NCBI RefSeq assembly: GCF_019399895.1
Contig: NC_091866.1
Span: forward strand, 10,533,308 to 10,597,307
Direction of reading: 5' to 3'
Length of the DNA stretch: 64,000 bases
From: Cardiocondyla obscurior
Taxonomy: Eukaryota; Arthropoda; Insecta; Hymenoptera; Formicidae
How positions within the stretch are numbered: the first letter of the stretch is position 1; each line of letters opens with the position of its first letter. Made by a program: the position numbers and the translations under genes. Under the pieces are notes generated by a model. That model saw nothing but the letters and a program-made list of their open reading frames with translations, made no database searches and was not told the origin of the DNA. This document shows positions 1-12,882 of this stretch, in pieces.

Positions 1-2579
1 TAGCATCATATTATATTTTCTATAAACTTTTCTCGAACTTGAGTTTTTTTTTTTTTTTTTAAATTGTTGGTAATTTAATAAATTTAATATTCTCTTCGCT
101 TTTCTTTGAAATAATTTTGGGGGAGAGGAAACAAGTTTCCCTTTGAAAGATATATTTCGAAATTACGCCGTGGAAGTGAAAAGAAAAGAGGGACGCGATG
201 ATGAGTATAACCACGGATCAGGGCGGAATTATAACTCGTTCTTTCTTGTATCGTTCTTCTTTCTATATTTTACCGCAGCGACGCCGTATCCGCGTTTTTC
301 GCTCTTTATCGCGCCGCCAAGTTAAGGCAGGTACTTTGAAGACCTTAATCATATAAATCGCCTAGCGCCAGTCATAAATATCGCCGATGCAAGTTCAGGT
401 TTGGCGCATGTCCAACTTCGTTTAAACCTTCTCGCTTGGCCACCTTGGACGCGGTTCGCTGTTCCGTTCCGCATTTAGCAAATTCCACGTCTTTTTCTCA
501 TTCCGCTCTTCGTCCGCTCTCCTCGCTCTCTTCCGCTTGCCGTAATTCCGCAGCTGCCGCGACTTTAGAGTCGCACGGCTGTCAGCGGTTATTACATAAT
601 CTACGTGGCCGCCTGTCTGTATTTTCGCGGTATTTCTCGCCTTGAAGCACACCGGGAATATCACCTCGTTGCTTATGCCAAACGCGAGTATCAACATTAA
701 TCTACTTACGGATCGGCGATGCGAGACGGGAAACAAAGTTTTCCCGATGTGAAGAAAGAGGAGGAACCGTCAGCTTTAATTTGGCGTATATTTCAGCCTC
801 GCGAATAACCGCATAATTGACGTGAATTTATACGTAAAATGTAATTTCTTTCTTTTTAGATGTACGAATTAAATTCCGCGAGTTTTACTTTATCGAAATA
901 AATTGCTCGTATATATATACATATATTTTTTATGTTTTTGTATAATACAATACAATTTGTTTGCTTCCCCCTTTTTTTTTCTTTCTTTTTTCTTTTAATG
1001 TTAATGTTACTCGTTTGCATTGGGAAAATAGGTTGGTCGCGTAAGAGTTAAACGTAACACCAGAGCGGACGGTAGAGTTTGAGGAAACTCATGAAGAAAC
1101 TCGGTGGTTTTCGCCCGAGTTGGAAAATTGCGAACACTGTCGCTCCGAGAATTCTCTCTTTTGGTCTCGCGAAGGATTTGCGTCGCACCGTGAACGTTAA
1201 TCCGGTATGTACCATATTAGCAATGCTAAAGTCGCGAAACGTCGCTGCTTGAAAGATGCTCTCGGCGACGAAGAAAATTCGCAGTATCGCGAAGGATTCG
1301 TTACCCGCAGAAAAGCCGCGTGGCGAATGAGTTTGTTAAACATTGCCCCGCGTAATCGAAATTTAATTAGATCACCGTTGCATCGCTCGCTCCGCTTTAA
1401 TTAATATTCGCGTATTGAAGTGCACTTGTAACGCAATTACCATTCGTGTCTCGATATATTTGAAGGAAAGCACCGTCTGAAAAAGCGCCGAATGTTAACG
1501 ACAAGCGCGCTCGCCTCTCAATAATGCGAATACCCGCTTTGAAACCCGTCCAATTCAAGCGAAATAGTTTTAGGCAAAAATATTGGCGAAAGTGAAAGAC
1601 CCGCCACCAGTTTTATTGCATTTGCCAAAGTTAATGATCGATTGCGAAACTCGCCTGCCACTCGTTACCCGCAATTTCCGTGAAGATGATATAACTCTAT
1701 CCGAGTATATATCTGTTCTCCGAAATGGGCTCGCCTCTCCACTTCTCTTTAGACTCGACGTTGAAAGTGCTACCAGTTACACGCATATTTCACGGTTGCT
1801 AAAATCTAAAGTGGCCGCGCGTTAGATTTCTTCGCTTTCGGCGCCACCGGCTCTCCCATTGTGTTCACGGAGAACGATAATTACCGGTGTTACCTAACGT
1901 ACGATCGTGGCGGGGAGTGAGAACAGAAGTCTCGTCGATCTAATCTCACGGCCTGCGCTCGTCATCGCCGAGGCGGGAGCGAACGAAAAGGCGGAGAAAC
2001 GGACCGAAATAGTTCATTCGCGTAATTTGCATGATTACACGGAATCGACGGTGGCACTTGGGAGTTTCGTGCCTTCAGCTCGCCCGAGAGCCGCCAGACG
2101 TTCGCCGGTGAGAACGTTAGTGTGCAACGTGGCACAAACCGTATGTTTATGAGGATGGCGGCGGGTGCTCTCTTAGGACTTTACGATCGGCGTAAGCGTT
2201 TAACAAGCGCGCGACCGTCGGGTCTCCGTTAGGTCAGTTGACTCTACTCCGACGTTCGGGCAGACGCGAGTCTAGGAACCTTACCTACAACATGAGACCG
2301 TAATAATTTCAACGTGACCGCGGGACCTCGCCTTAGCCAGATAAACCCGGCTGTCTCTCGATCGCTAGTTTCTAACCCCCCCCCCTCCCCAAGATTTTAC
2401 TCTATTTCGCCTCTTCTCCTTCTTAAAACTTAGCGGGATAGTCATCGACAGAGTTCGTGCACTTTTCACGAGGTTATTTAAATGTGTAACGAGTACGTAA
2501 CGAGAGTATACATTTTTCTTACTCCCTTAAGGACTATAAGCATCGATCATGCGACGTAAATTTGCTTGGAAAAAAAAAA

Positions 2580-2611
2580 TATATATGTATATATATATAT
2601 ATATGTATATA
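2580..2611. repeat. (AT)n microsatellite
   Basis: Alternating A and T broken by single G residues, directly after a run of A. Simple repeat with no coding value. Confidence 0.8.
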
Positions 2612-5600
2612 ACACGCATTGCCAAGATAAGAAATAATTTAGAATTACCCGAGATAAGAAGGAATTTGCACTTGTTGTGTTGCGTGCTCACTGTGCCGAG
2701 CCGCGGCAGTATCGATATTTTTTTCGCGGAGAAAGTTAAACGTACTAAATTACTGGAGTTTCGCGAATTAAGATCGAATCTCCTTGATTTATGCAGATTG
2801 TTTTAATAATTAAGATTTTGTTACGTTTTATTAATGTTCGCGGGTCAGTAATTGATGAGCGCTTGATGATTGCGCCAACGAATAATCAAAATTTAGTGCG
2901 GATAGATTAGAAATTTATTTTATACATCGTACGACACGTCGCCTGGAAAAGCGTGCAGTTAGCTTCATTATAAAAGCGTACATAATCAGTAATGTTTCTG
3001 CCGGCCCGACGGGCATCGGGATGGATCGGATGACGCAAGCTTTTGGAACGTTCTGTTCAAGGTAATCACGTGCACGTCGAGGACGAGTTAGTCACGGTCA
3101 AGGATAGTCGTAAAAAAACCTCTTTTTTCTTTTTTCTTTTTTTTTTTTTTTGTATATTTGCCATGAGTGGCCGATACGAGTAAACCCGTTGGGAATAATG
3201 ATGGAACGACAAGATCTCGGTAAAGACACGTTGGACTGATTGCAACTTTTTTTTTCCCCTCCATCAAGTTAAAAAAAAAAAAATAGTTTTATACCACGAA
3301 CTTCAAAGAAAAATTATTGTCACATTGAGATGAATTAATTATTCCACGCCCAGTACGAAAGATCATCTCTTGAAGCATTAGTAATTAAAATGTTGGCCCG
3401 CGAAGGGAAAGAAGTGAGATTATTCTCAAAGCCCCTTTTCGCGGTTGCGTAATCGTCGAGGAGGATCATTTAATTTTTTTTCGCGTGCCTTGCGACCTCA
3501 AGTAACCGATTAATGACGCAAGCGTGGTTGCAGCGGGACCACTAATTCCGATCTTGATTAACTTACCGCCGCGGTGAAGTCGGAGTTACTTCGAGTATGA
3601 CTTTGCGTAAGTCGCGCGCGACCGGAGATTAATCTCGGCGTAAATGTCGTTAGGCTGGCGCACTCCCGAGATTTGGCCTCCCGCGAGCTCTCTCGAAAGG
3701 CGAAACCCTGTCTTTGAATAGTTTCGTCAAGCTTACTTTGTTCCGAAAGATTTGTTTCGTCTACAGATTATTTAAGGGGAACAAAAAGAAACAGTTTCGC
3801 GATCAAAAAATATTTACTTTCGTAAGAAAACGTTACGGAGCGAAAATTAACTGTTTCGTGATTTTTCGGACGGCGATACGTCGCGAGGGATCGGCGGCTC
3901 CCTTACCCCTGACGTATACGTGGCCCCCGGGCAGTTAATTTAATGTAGAAACAACGATGACCGTTTGAGCAAGTTAAAAGGTGCATTGATGTCAATAATC
4001 GACCGAATATCCCGCGGCGTTCGTCTCTTGGCGTGACTACTTTTCGCGCTGTCCTTTTCTCCCCGTGCCTTTTCCCTCTTCCATCTTCCGTTCGGAATTA
4101 TCGCGTCTATTTTTATTCGCCGGAACGTGCCTTTGGCAAAATTGTTTAACACTTCTGTCGGGAACACTGCACACGTGACCGAACATCTAATTTTATCTTA
4201 TGCGCGTTGGCACTTTGCCTCTCCCGCTTGCACTCTTTTATATTTTGCCTGAGCGGTACATAAACCATATCGAGCGTGAACTTTCGTGCAAAACTACTTT
4301 CGGTGACATCACACATTTTTTAACTCTTTAACTGGAAAAATTATTTATTTTATTTATTTTTTACGCCGACAGAAAAAAGAATAAAGTTTTTTTTTTTCAC
4401 GTTAAACTACGAGGAGTTTAAATATTTTAAATTTTTGGTAAAAGAATTTAATTTGTAAAAATATTTCATCGATAATGTTATAATCGATTACTGAGTAATT
4501 GCGAATAATCTTGAAAAATAGCGGTTTTTTTTTTAATAAACGAGAATTGAATGGAATTAATTCCTTAAGTTTAAAGTGACACACCTAGACGGTTTCGGGC
4601 TCGACGGTAGGGTATGCCAATGCATTTCCCGTCGCGTCGGTTCGCCGCGCGCGAGCTTCGCCGAAGAAGTCAAGAAGCTTTCGCACTCCTTTGCGAGGCT
4701 CATTTGGTCCTCTCCAATCTTCTTAACGAGCCATTTCCCGCGAGTAAGCCGCGATCGATAGCTGCTAGTGCTTTCGCGCGCTTCCGCCTACCAGCGCAAT
4801 TTCAGCTTCCTCCCCGGAGAGACGAAACTAGACGCGGCGCGTCGCATCCGCGACGTTGCATTGTCGAGCACCCTCGAGAAAGGAAGTCATCTGGTGCTGG
4901 TGCGCGTTCAGACCGAAGACTCTAAAAGAGGCCGAAGTGCGACTTACACCACACAACAGGCCATTGTGTTCGATCGGCCCTCTGATCCCATCCTTCAGAT
5001 TTCCGTATCCCACTCCGGTCGACGCCACCGCTAAGAGCGATATTGAAGGATGTGACAATACAATTTTCACAGAGACACGCTCGACTCGCTCGAAGACATC
5101 AAATACTCAAAGTTAATTTCTGATTGCGATCGTATTCTCTCTCTCTTTCTTTCTTTCTTTCCCTCTTTCTTACATTCGTATTGCAATATAGAACAGGGAA
5201 ATAAAACTTGACGTAATTCACATTCACGCGTCGTCGTCATCGCCGGATGGTCGAGCGACTAAGCGGGAATGAGACCGTTTCGGGAAACGAAATGATCGGA
5301 GAGCGACGTCGTTTCCCTCGCTTTCGAAACTTACGACTCGTTCGCGATTTCATGAATCGTAAATCGGCAGCGGGGAAACGGCAGCTCGAGAGAGCGCGCG
5401 AGGGTATAATTTCACCTAGCACGGGACGTTAGCACGCTTGCGTTATAGCGACGCGGATACGAGGTTTTACTTTTTTCGGTTTAGCGAGCGCGCCGTTTAT
5501 TATTCAAATTGTACGGGCGCGACCGATCGATTTATCACTCTTTCTCCGTCTCGCGACACGGCTGGGACCATAATCGTCGGCACGATGTGTGCATGCACGA

Positions 5601-8600
5601 CCACGGGGACGCGAGAGATCGAACGCATCTGAATGCTGCGGTTCGCGCCCACGCGGCGTATTACTACATGTATACGTCGGTGACGCCGCGCGATCGAGCC
5701 GCACGTGAGTTATCGGCCTAACGTCTGCAGTGCCCTCATAACGTCCGACAGACCTCGCTTTTAACGTAGTTTGCGCGATACCCTTTTTTTTTTTTTTTTC
5801 CTTCTTTCCCTCCCTCCCCCTTCCTTCCCTCGACAATGAACATGCTTGTTTGAAACTTGTTAAGAAACTTGTTGCGGCTGTAAAGTCAGAATATTTTAGC
5901 CTCACTATGGCAGTAGTTAACGAGGCGAAGAGCGAGCTGGTCTATTAACGTTTTATCACAGACGATAGTCTTCTATTTCTCTGATAATCGTTAACGTGTT
6001 ATCGCGACGGACGCTGAGACTAGTCTACCGTGCGATTAATTCGGACGGAGGACGGACTTCTCCGCGCTTCGTGGCGAAATCACGTTTGCCAATTCGTAAA
6101 AGTTTATTGATTACTAGGAAATGGTTTTTCCCTTTATGCCCGTGTTAAAAGCCCGCATCGCCGTCCCGCATTTGACGCCAATATGATAATATTCGACGTT
6201 CCGTAACTTCGACGCCCGTTATACGCGATAACCGCAAGTCAGACTCGAACGTTTGAGTTTGCAGTTAAAATAATTAAAAAAAAATTACGGACAAAACATG
6301 TGCAAAATGTCTACAAGTGCTTTTTTTTATTCACTTTCTCGTGTGTTTCGCTGCATCGTTAGAAAGTTGAATTAGAATTATTCGAATAACGTTTTTTTTT
6401 TTTTTTATAAATTATAGTTAATTTTAATTTTTTTTTTTTTTTTTTTAACTTAGCGGGTCCCCATCAATCTCTAAAATGATGTCAGTCAGCTTGTCTGTTT
6501 TCAGCTCTTTGTCTGTGGTCGCTGTGAGGAGGAAGGCACCTCACGCGTATGAAAGAAACGCATGTTCCGCTCGCGCTCGAGCGCGGGACGACAGTTTTTG
6601 CATAATTTCACGTCAATCATCGGTCCGCGGTCGGAGAGCTGCGTGGTGATTGCGCAACGGCGACGATAGGGATTTCTCAGAAAGCCCGAGGAACCGCACA
6701 ACCAGCTCGGTCAGCCGTCCCGCGTAATTTGTCTTTGTTCGGCGATGCGACCGAGCTAACGTCGGCGGGCGGCCAGGTTCTTCCATTATTTCAGAATGAA
6801 CTTCGTCTTCTCTCCCTTCCTCTGTCTCTTTCTCTCTCCGCACCGGACGTGTTCTCAAGCGAATCGCCGCGGGCACAATTAACGTCTATCTAAACTACCG
6901 GTCGACTACTATCTGAAACCGAGCGTATCCGATGCAAGGAGAGCAATCCGATTTAGGAGACGTCCTCTCCTCTTTCTCTCGTGTCTTTTGCAGCGAGTGA
7001 AACTCGCGCCACGACGACGGCGGCTTTGTGACAGTAATTCGCCTTTGTTCGATAACCTCGGACAATTAATACCGAGTTGCTCGACGTGCGTCATCGTGCA
7101 AGTCGCACGATAGCGGCACATCGCTGTCGGCGAGATAGTTGCGTAACGTTCCTGTGTGCATGGATGTCATAACTCCGGCAATGGTCGATGGCGGAAGCGT
7201 ATCGTCTAGCCTCGCGCTCAGTTTCTTTCGTCTTCTTTCAGCACTGGCTGAATTACTCTAGACGTAATTCTGTACTCGTATCCTCCGCTATTGTTATCCC
7301 GCCGCGCTTTTCTTCTTTTTACGACAAATAACCAACGAACAGCTCCCCGGGCGGCGGGGAGGGATGTTACCTCCCGCTTTCGCGATGAAACTGAATGGTT
7401 TGCGTAATAAAGTAACGCTGACAATTTTAGCTCGTACTAATATTCAGGTTTTACAGACAAAAGACGCCTCTGACGGACAAAAACTTTCTTAATTTGCGAG
7501 CGTCCTTTTAGAGCGCTTTTATTACGAAACTTTTCAACAAAAAATACTTTTCTCCGATAGTTCGCAATATAGCGTAGCGTCTACGACCCCGAAGGTACCT
7601 CTAGCCTCTTCCCAAACGTGACCACATCGGCAACAACGAAGAAACTCATTAAGATTTTCTTTTTGTTTCGCCTTTGTTCTATGAATTTGCCAATTCGCCG
7701 AAGTTTCGTTGAAGTTGCGATGGACAGGAGGGAAACGGTTCGCGAGCACCAACTGACCGAAGCTGAAATCCGGTGGACATGGTTTTTTTATTTTATTTTA
7801 TTTTTTTTTTTTTTCGTGTCCCCGTCTAGGGGGATGATTTTGAACCTCGCTGCCTCGTGTCGGGGTACGCAAACGAACCAGGGGTGCAACGTAAAGACAA
7901 ACAGGGGGAGGAGGCGGGCAGAATGGGGGGCTACAGTATTACGGGGTGACAAGGGGGACAAAGAGGCGGCATGCGCAGTAATGTCGATCGGTGCAAAGCG
8001 AGGCGAAAGCCCTATGTTCATTCGTTCGTTTATTTCTCGGCTACCCGACTCTGTGCAGGGACAGTTGATGGGCGCTTAGCAACAGGCTTGTCAGGGGTTG
8101 TCAACCCTAAGACACTCGGATCTCGCGCTATGCATCGCTATGCAATTACACCGTAAATGGATTCTGCAAATTTGATTGAGAAGAAAAGTAATGGACCTTT
8201 ATTATTAAGAGTTTCCGAAACGTGTGGTTTTTTTTTTTTTTTTTCTCTCAAAAAAGTGAACGCACTCATATTTTATCAAGAGATAATATACAGAATATAC
8301 AACATATACCATAAATCGTACAAAAAAAGCCGGTCGATTGTGCGCTTTTTATCCTTTCACCAGGTATTAAATTAAAAAATGATACATATCGCTCTAGCGC
8401 GAGCTTTTAAAAAAGTACCGGCGAATTAAACCTTCGTGTAAATAAACGCGGAACGCCGTCGTACCGCCGCTTCGTTTTATTTCTGCGAAATATTAGCCCG
8501 AGCGTTTCTCGCGTCGCTCTCGATGGCGCGAGGAGAGAAGGCGGCGCAGTGATAAACCCCCGCGGTGGGGTACTACCGGAAATAGCCTCGATAAACCCTT

Positions 8601-10166
8601 CCCCGCGTATCTCCCGGCCGGCAATGCCTACCGACCGGCCGGTGTTTTCCGAGTAAATATAATGGAAACCAACGTGAAAGTTTTCCGCATACATAGTTCT
8701 GCGTGCGCTTGCAAAGGAATCCTTTTATCTCTGCGGCCGTGCAGCCAGCGACGGTGTCCACGTGGCCGATAGCGATACGGCCGGTTGCCGGTGGGATCGA
8801 TATCGCGCGAGTCAACTCGCGAGTCTCCAGGTGCAATCTCCCACTTTTCCCTCCCCCCTTTCACCTCCTTTGACAGCTTTTATCTTCGACCGTGGTTGAC
8901 CCTGTGCGTTACTATGCAAGATCCGCGCAAACTTGCGATGCACGCGCGACACCGCGCTTGTTGTGAAAAACTTTAACGGGGAAAACCGAACGTTTACCTC
9001 CGCTGCTATCTTTACCGCGAGCAGAAGATACGGTACCGTCGCGCACAATAACGTTATTGGCTGCTCCTAACATTATAATTTCAGCCGATCGGGCTCCTCC
9101 GTTGTGGGGAATCAATTTTTTAATTAAAAGATAATTCAATATCTTACTTCGGAGCTTTAATAATTGACAATTTGCGGTGATGAAATAATGCGTTGAGAAA
9201 CTTGGCTTTACGAGTGTTTTGCCTCGTTCGCGATTACACTCTCGGTGCATTACCCTGTTACACGCAGAAAGAACGACTATCGATCAGTCGATGCGTTTTT
9301 CATCGGCAACTACAATACCAGACCGTCCCGCAATAAAGATCTAAGTTGCTAAAGATGCGGTTTATTTCCGAAATATATTCCACGCAGAACAGTTCGTCTC
9401 ATTGTTACGTTATCGAATTTAATATTTATATTATTTGTATATCTGGCTTTATATTATACATATATGCGTATATAATTTTATCATTGCCGATTTACATAAG
9501 ACGCGCGCGACGAATTGCGAAATGGAGAAGATAATTAACCGAATGGAATTTATCTCATTTACTGATCCCTCGTATCCGCTCGGTAGACACTGTGACATAG
9601 CTCTGGATAAAACGATACGCTGCCGGCAGACAAGGGTGGGATGCTTTTATCGGTCGTAAAACAAAGTTAGGCATTTACGATAACGAGGAAGTCGCGAAAT
9701 GCTGCCGAAACGGCGACGGCAGCGGAGGAAAGATGAAGAGCGAAGGGAAATCCAATCGCTGGTGGAACATACACATGATATTCCGAGGAGCGTTGTCGCG
9801 ACGTGTAATATCACCTCGCAATTTCGTAATATTGCCGTTATATTGGCGACAATTTAAAATGTCGTAAAGCGAAGTAATGCGACGAAGTAGTACTCTCCGG
9901 GTAAGAGTATTCCCGCGCGAAACGCTGATAATCTCCGGCGAAATTTTATTACGGGGAAGATAGTAATTATCTCGGCGATTTCGAGGACAATTCTGGATAC
10001 ATCGTAAAACGAGTCAACGTGAAATTCACGTCGGTAGAAAGTTGCGACGTATTTGCTCGTTTTATTTCCATCGCGTCGGTCAAACTTGAATACGTTATTG
10101 GAAAAATATTAATCTTAATATTTATTTAAAAACTCCTGTCCGAATTTCGTGAAATTGTATTACTTC

Positions 10167-10186
10167 ACGTTAATTATAATTAACGT
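10167..10186. repeat. Perfect 20-bp palindrome
   Basis: The sequence ACGTTAATTATAATTAACGT is identical to its reverse complement. TTCACGT just to the left and ACGTGAA further right add an interrupted outer pair. It could be a homeodomain-type AT-rich dimer site or chance in AT-rich DNA. Confidence 0.6.
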
Positions 10187-10655
10187 ATATGGATACGTGA
10201 AAATTTTCGATTTCCGCGCACGGTATGCGCAGACAATGAACTTTTATTTCTCCCCCCCGCTTATTTTTAAATGCATTCCAGCGGAGTTCAAACCTCTAGA
10301 GATTTAACTGTCAAGATGTTTAATGCCAAAGTCTAGTTCTGTTGAAGCGTTCGTTATATAGCTTGTCGATGCAGCGATGATTTTTATGCCTTTGCGAAGT
10401 GACGTCGACTTTCCATAAGCGACATAACGAAATTCCTTACGAGGGGAAATGTGCCACGGGGCGGACGGCGCGGTGGTTGTGCAACCAGGACGCGTCATTT
10501 CCGACGGCTAACGCTTCGTGTGGAGGTTGATCGAACGACGAGGAGGTTGACGAGGATAAGGGGGTGGAAGAGCGAGGAATGTTATCCGCTGCACAGAGTC
10601 GTAAACTTCGAAGGAGCTTGTAATAACGATAAAACACGGCGAGGAAGCCTGGGAA

Positions 10656-10750
10656 ATCTCTCTCTATCTCTCTCTCTCTCTTTCTTTCCCTCTACCTCTC
10701 CTCTGCCTCTCTTTCTCTCGCTCTCTTTGCATCTCCCTCTCACTCTCCTC
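10656..10750. repeat. CT-rich microsatellite
   Basis: Nearly pure CT/TTC runs over about 95 bp, with interruptions. Polypyrimidine simple repeat in non-coding DNA. Confidence 0.8.
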
Positions 10751-11414
10751 TGTGTGTTTAAACCGACGAAGTTAGGCCGGAAGTAGTAAACTCACCCGGA
10801 ACCCGAGAAGCTCACCACGTTAACTTCGCTCGTCGGACATCCCTTAAAATATTATATACACGTGGCCAGACTTAGATTGGTCTGGGCTGCAACGCCGGGC
10901 TCTAACGCCACTAAACGTTCGTCCTGATATTGCTCAGTGTACCGTTTAAAAATCAATTTACCTGTAGAGTTGCCTCGTAGTAGACATCGTTATTAATTTC
11001 CTGTTGTATCTGAGATACTCGATATTTTGCACCTTTTTTTATTACTGTTCAACGTCAATAACGAAGAAAAAAGAAAATGGAATGAACGAAATAGTAACAA
11101 AGTCCCAAAATTATTATTATTTTTAATAAAACTGAAAAAAAAAAGTTAAAAAATATATATTTATTTATATCGTTTACGCGTTGCATAAAAAAAATCTTTT
11201 ATATTATTTAATTAAGTACCTGTAACGTATAACTATATTGTTGAAATATCAAATATAATAACGAGAAAAATGTCTCGTATATAAAATGAGCTTCTCTGTG
11301 TTTGGAAGACAGTTTCTAAATTGCCGAAGCAGATCAGGTCATCCTTGTGTCAAGGCCACACCAGGACGAAACCTTATCGTGCAGATTACCTCTGTCTTTC
11401 TCTTTTCTTTTTCG

Positions 11415-11474
11415 ATAGATAGAGAAAGAGAGCAAGAGATAGAGAGGGGAGGGAATGAGAGAGAAAGAGAAAGA
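11415..11474. repeat. GA-rich microsatellite
   Basis: GA/GAAA tracts over about 60 bp. GA tracts can bind GAGA-type factors in insects, but nothing here shows that this one does. Confidence 0.75.
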
Positions 11475-12882
11475 TGAAGCGTATGTCAGCTGGGGAAAGG
11501 AACGAGCTGAACTGAAGAGAGCGGGTTACATCGATCGCGGCCAGCCACGTTACGGGCGTATGCTCGGGACCGCACCGGCTTTCCCGGTTTCCGGAGACTC
11601 CTGAAAGCACCCTCTCGAATTCTCGCTCTCGGTAATTCTCCGGCTGATGAGGAACGCCGAACCCTTCCCCATTCCCCCCCCCCCTCAAATCATTCTCTCT
11701 CTCTTTCCTTGCCTCTCTCTGTCTCTCTCCACCGTAATTTTCTCCCTCGTACATACTCGCGCCGCGAGCGTCTATTTATTTTAACGACCGACTAATCCAC
11801 TACGTGCACCCCAGCTTTTTGCTCGTTATCAAGGACCTAAAGAGCGCGAGGGGGTGATGGAGGTTGCTTACGCGACGACGCAAATTATCTTTCGTCCGCA
11901 CTGGGCCTCCAATACGTCGCTGACTTCAGAAAGCCCGGATGTGATTTATGTTCGAAATTTCAGCGCACAGGTGCCCGGCTGCTTATCACTTCGATCGGTC
12001 CTATGGAATTAGGCGACACAGGTGCGCCGACCGCAATTTCAAATCCGAAATGTAATTTCGGTAAGGTATACGGTTCTTGGGATCATTGAAATACTAGAAA
12101 TCGTAGGCACTTTCGTCTCCTGGGGTTCTCAATCGTACGTCATTATTGTAAAGGTGTTCCGAGAGCTACTTTCGTCGATTGCGGAATCCGTGGTTCGCGG
12201 AAAGAGGAGTCCGCGGAGAAAATTATTGCCGGGGAGGCGGCGATGAGTTATCGCTCGCGATTGTTACCGGCTGTATCGCGTTCGGGCCATAATTTTACAG
12301 GAGATTCGCAGGGCGCGGTTTTATTCGCCAATGGATCATCAGGAGAGGAAGGGGACGGAAACAGGAAGAGAATTCGTTTTCCTTCCTTTTTCTCTCGCCT
12401 GCGGGACGAGTTATTTACCGGGCTGGAAACCACCCGTGCTTCTAATCCCAAATAAAAGCGTTCGGCGGCAGCCCGGAACGGCTCGTCCTCTTCATCGTGC
12501 TCGCTCGTAAAGGACGGACTTCCGTTTGCCAAGAGATGAACGTCGAAAACGTTCAAACTCACGTTCATACTCGGGATATAGATGGACGTATTTATCTCGG
12601 GATCATTGAGCACGATCAAACTTCGGTCACATAGTTCACCAAGAATATATCCACGTGATAATAAATTCTGAAAAACTCGCTGCAATCTCTCTCGTTAAAT
12701 AAAAATATTTTCTAAATGCTGATAATAGTACACGATAATTTATATATATATATTTTTTAATGTTTCGTGGAGGACGAAATTTTATCAGCAGACATCGAAG
12801 ACTTGAGACGATATTTTAGCTTAAGTTTCAGCTCTTCAAGTTGCTGATGCAAGATGTGTATTTACGATCATACTGTTTGCAG

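Larger units (their letters stand above)
1..12882. other. Region without recognisable coding exon, upstream of or intronic to the GRB-like gene
   Basis: I found no domain-bearing exon here on either strand. Several GC-rich patches (about 4.6-5.8, 6.5-7.2, 8.4-9.0 and 11.5-12.5 kb) give overlapping open frames in many phases at once, which is what GC-rich non-coding DNA does. The first exon of the GRB-like gene that I recognise starts at 12883 with a normal acceptor, so at least the right part of this stretch is probably intron. A TCAGTT initiator-like sequence lies at 2234-2239 in a GC-rich stretch and could mark a start site, but nothing else supports it. RA and PH domain exons expected for this family were looked for and not seen. 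Confidence 0.5.

Noticed and set aside
4576..5905. Several overlapping open frames of 60-133 codons on both strands
   Set aside because: Multiple phases open together in CpG-rich DNA, without recognisable domains or matching splice sites.
7618..8079. Plus-strand open frame of 153 codons
   Set aside because: It contains a Phe run from poly-T, starts at a non-ATG codon and shows no domain; it crosses a low-complexity T tract.
12248..12685. Minus-strand open frame of 145 codons just upstream of the GRB-like BPS exon
   Set aside because: It begins at a non-ATG codon, has no recognised domain, its second half is low-complexity basic sequence, and it lies in a GC-rich patch where several frames are open at once.
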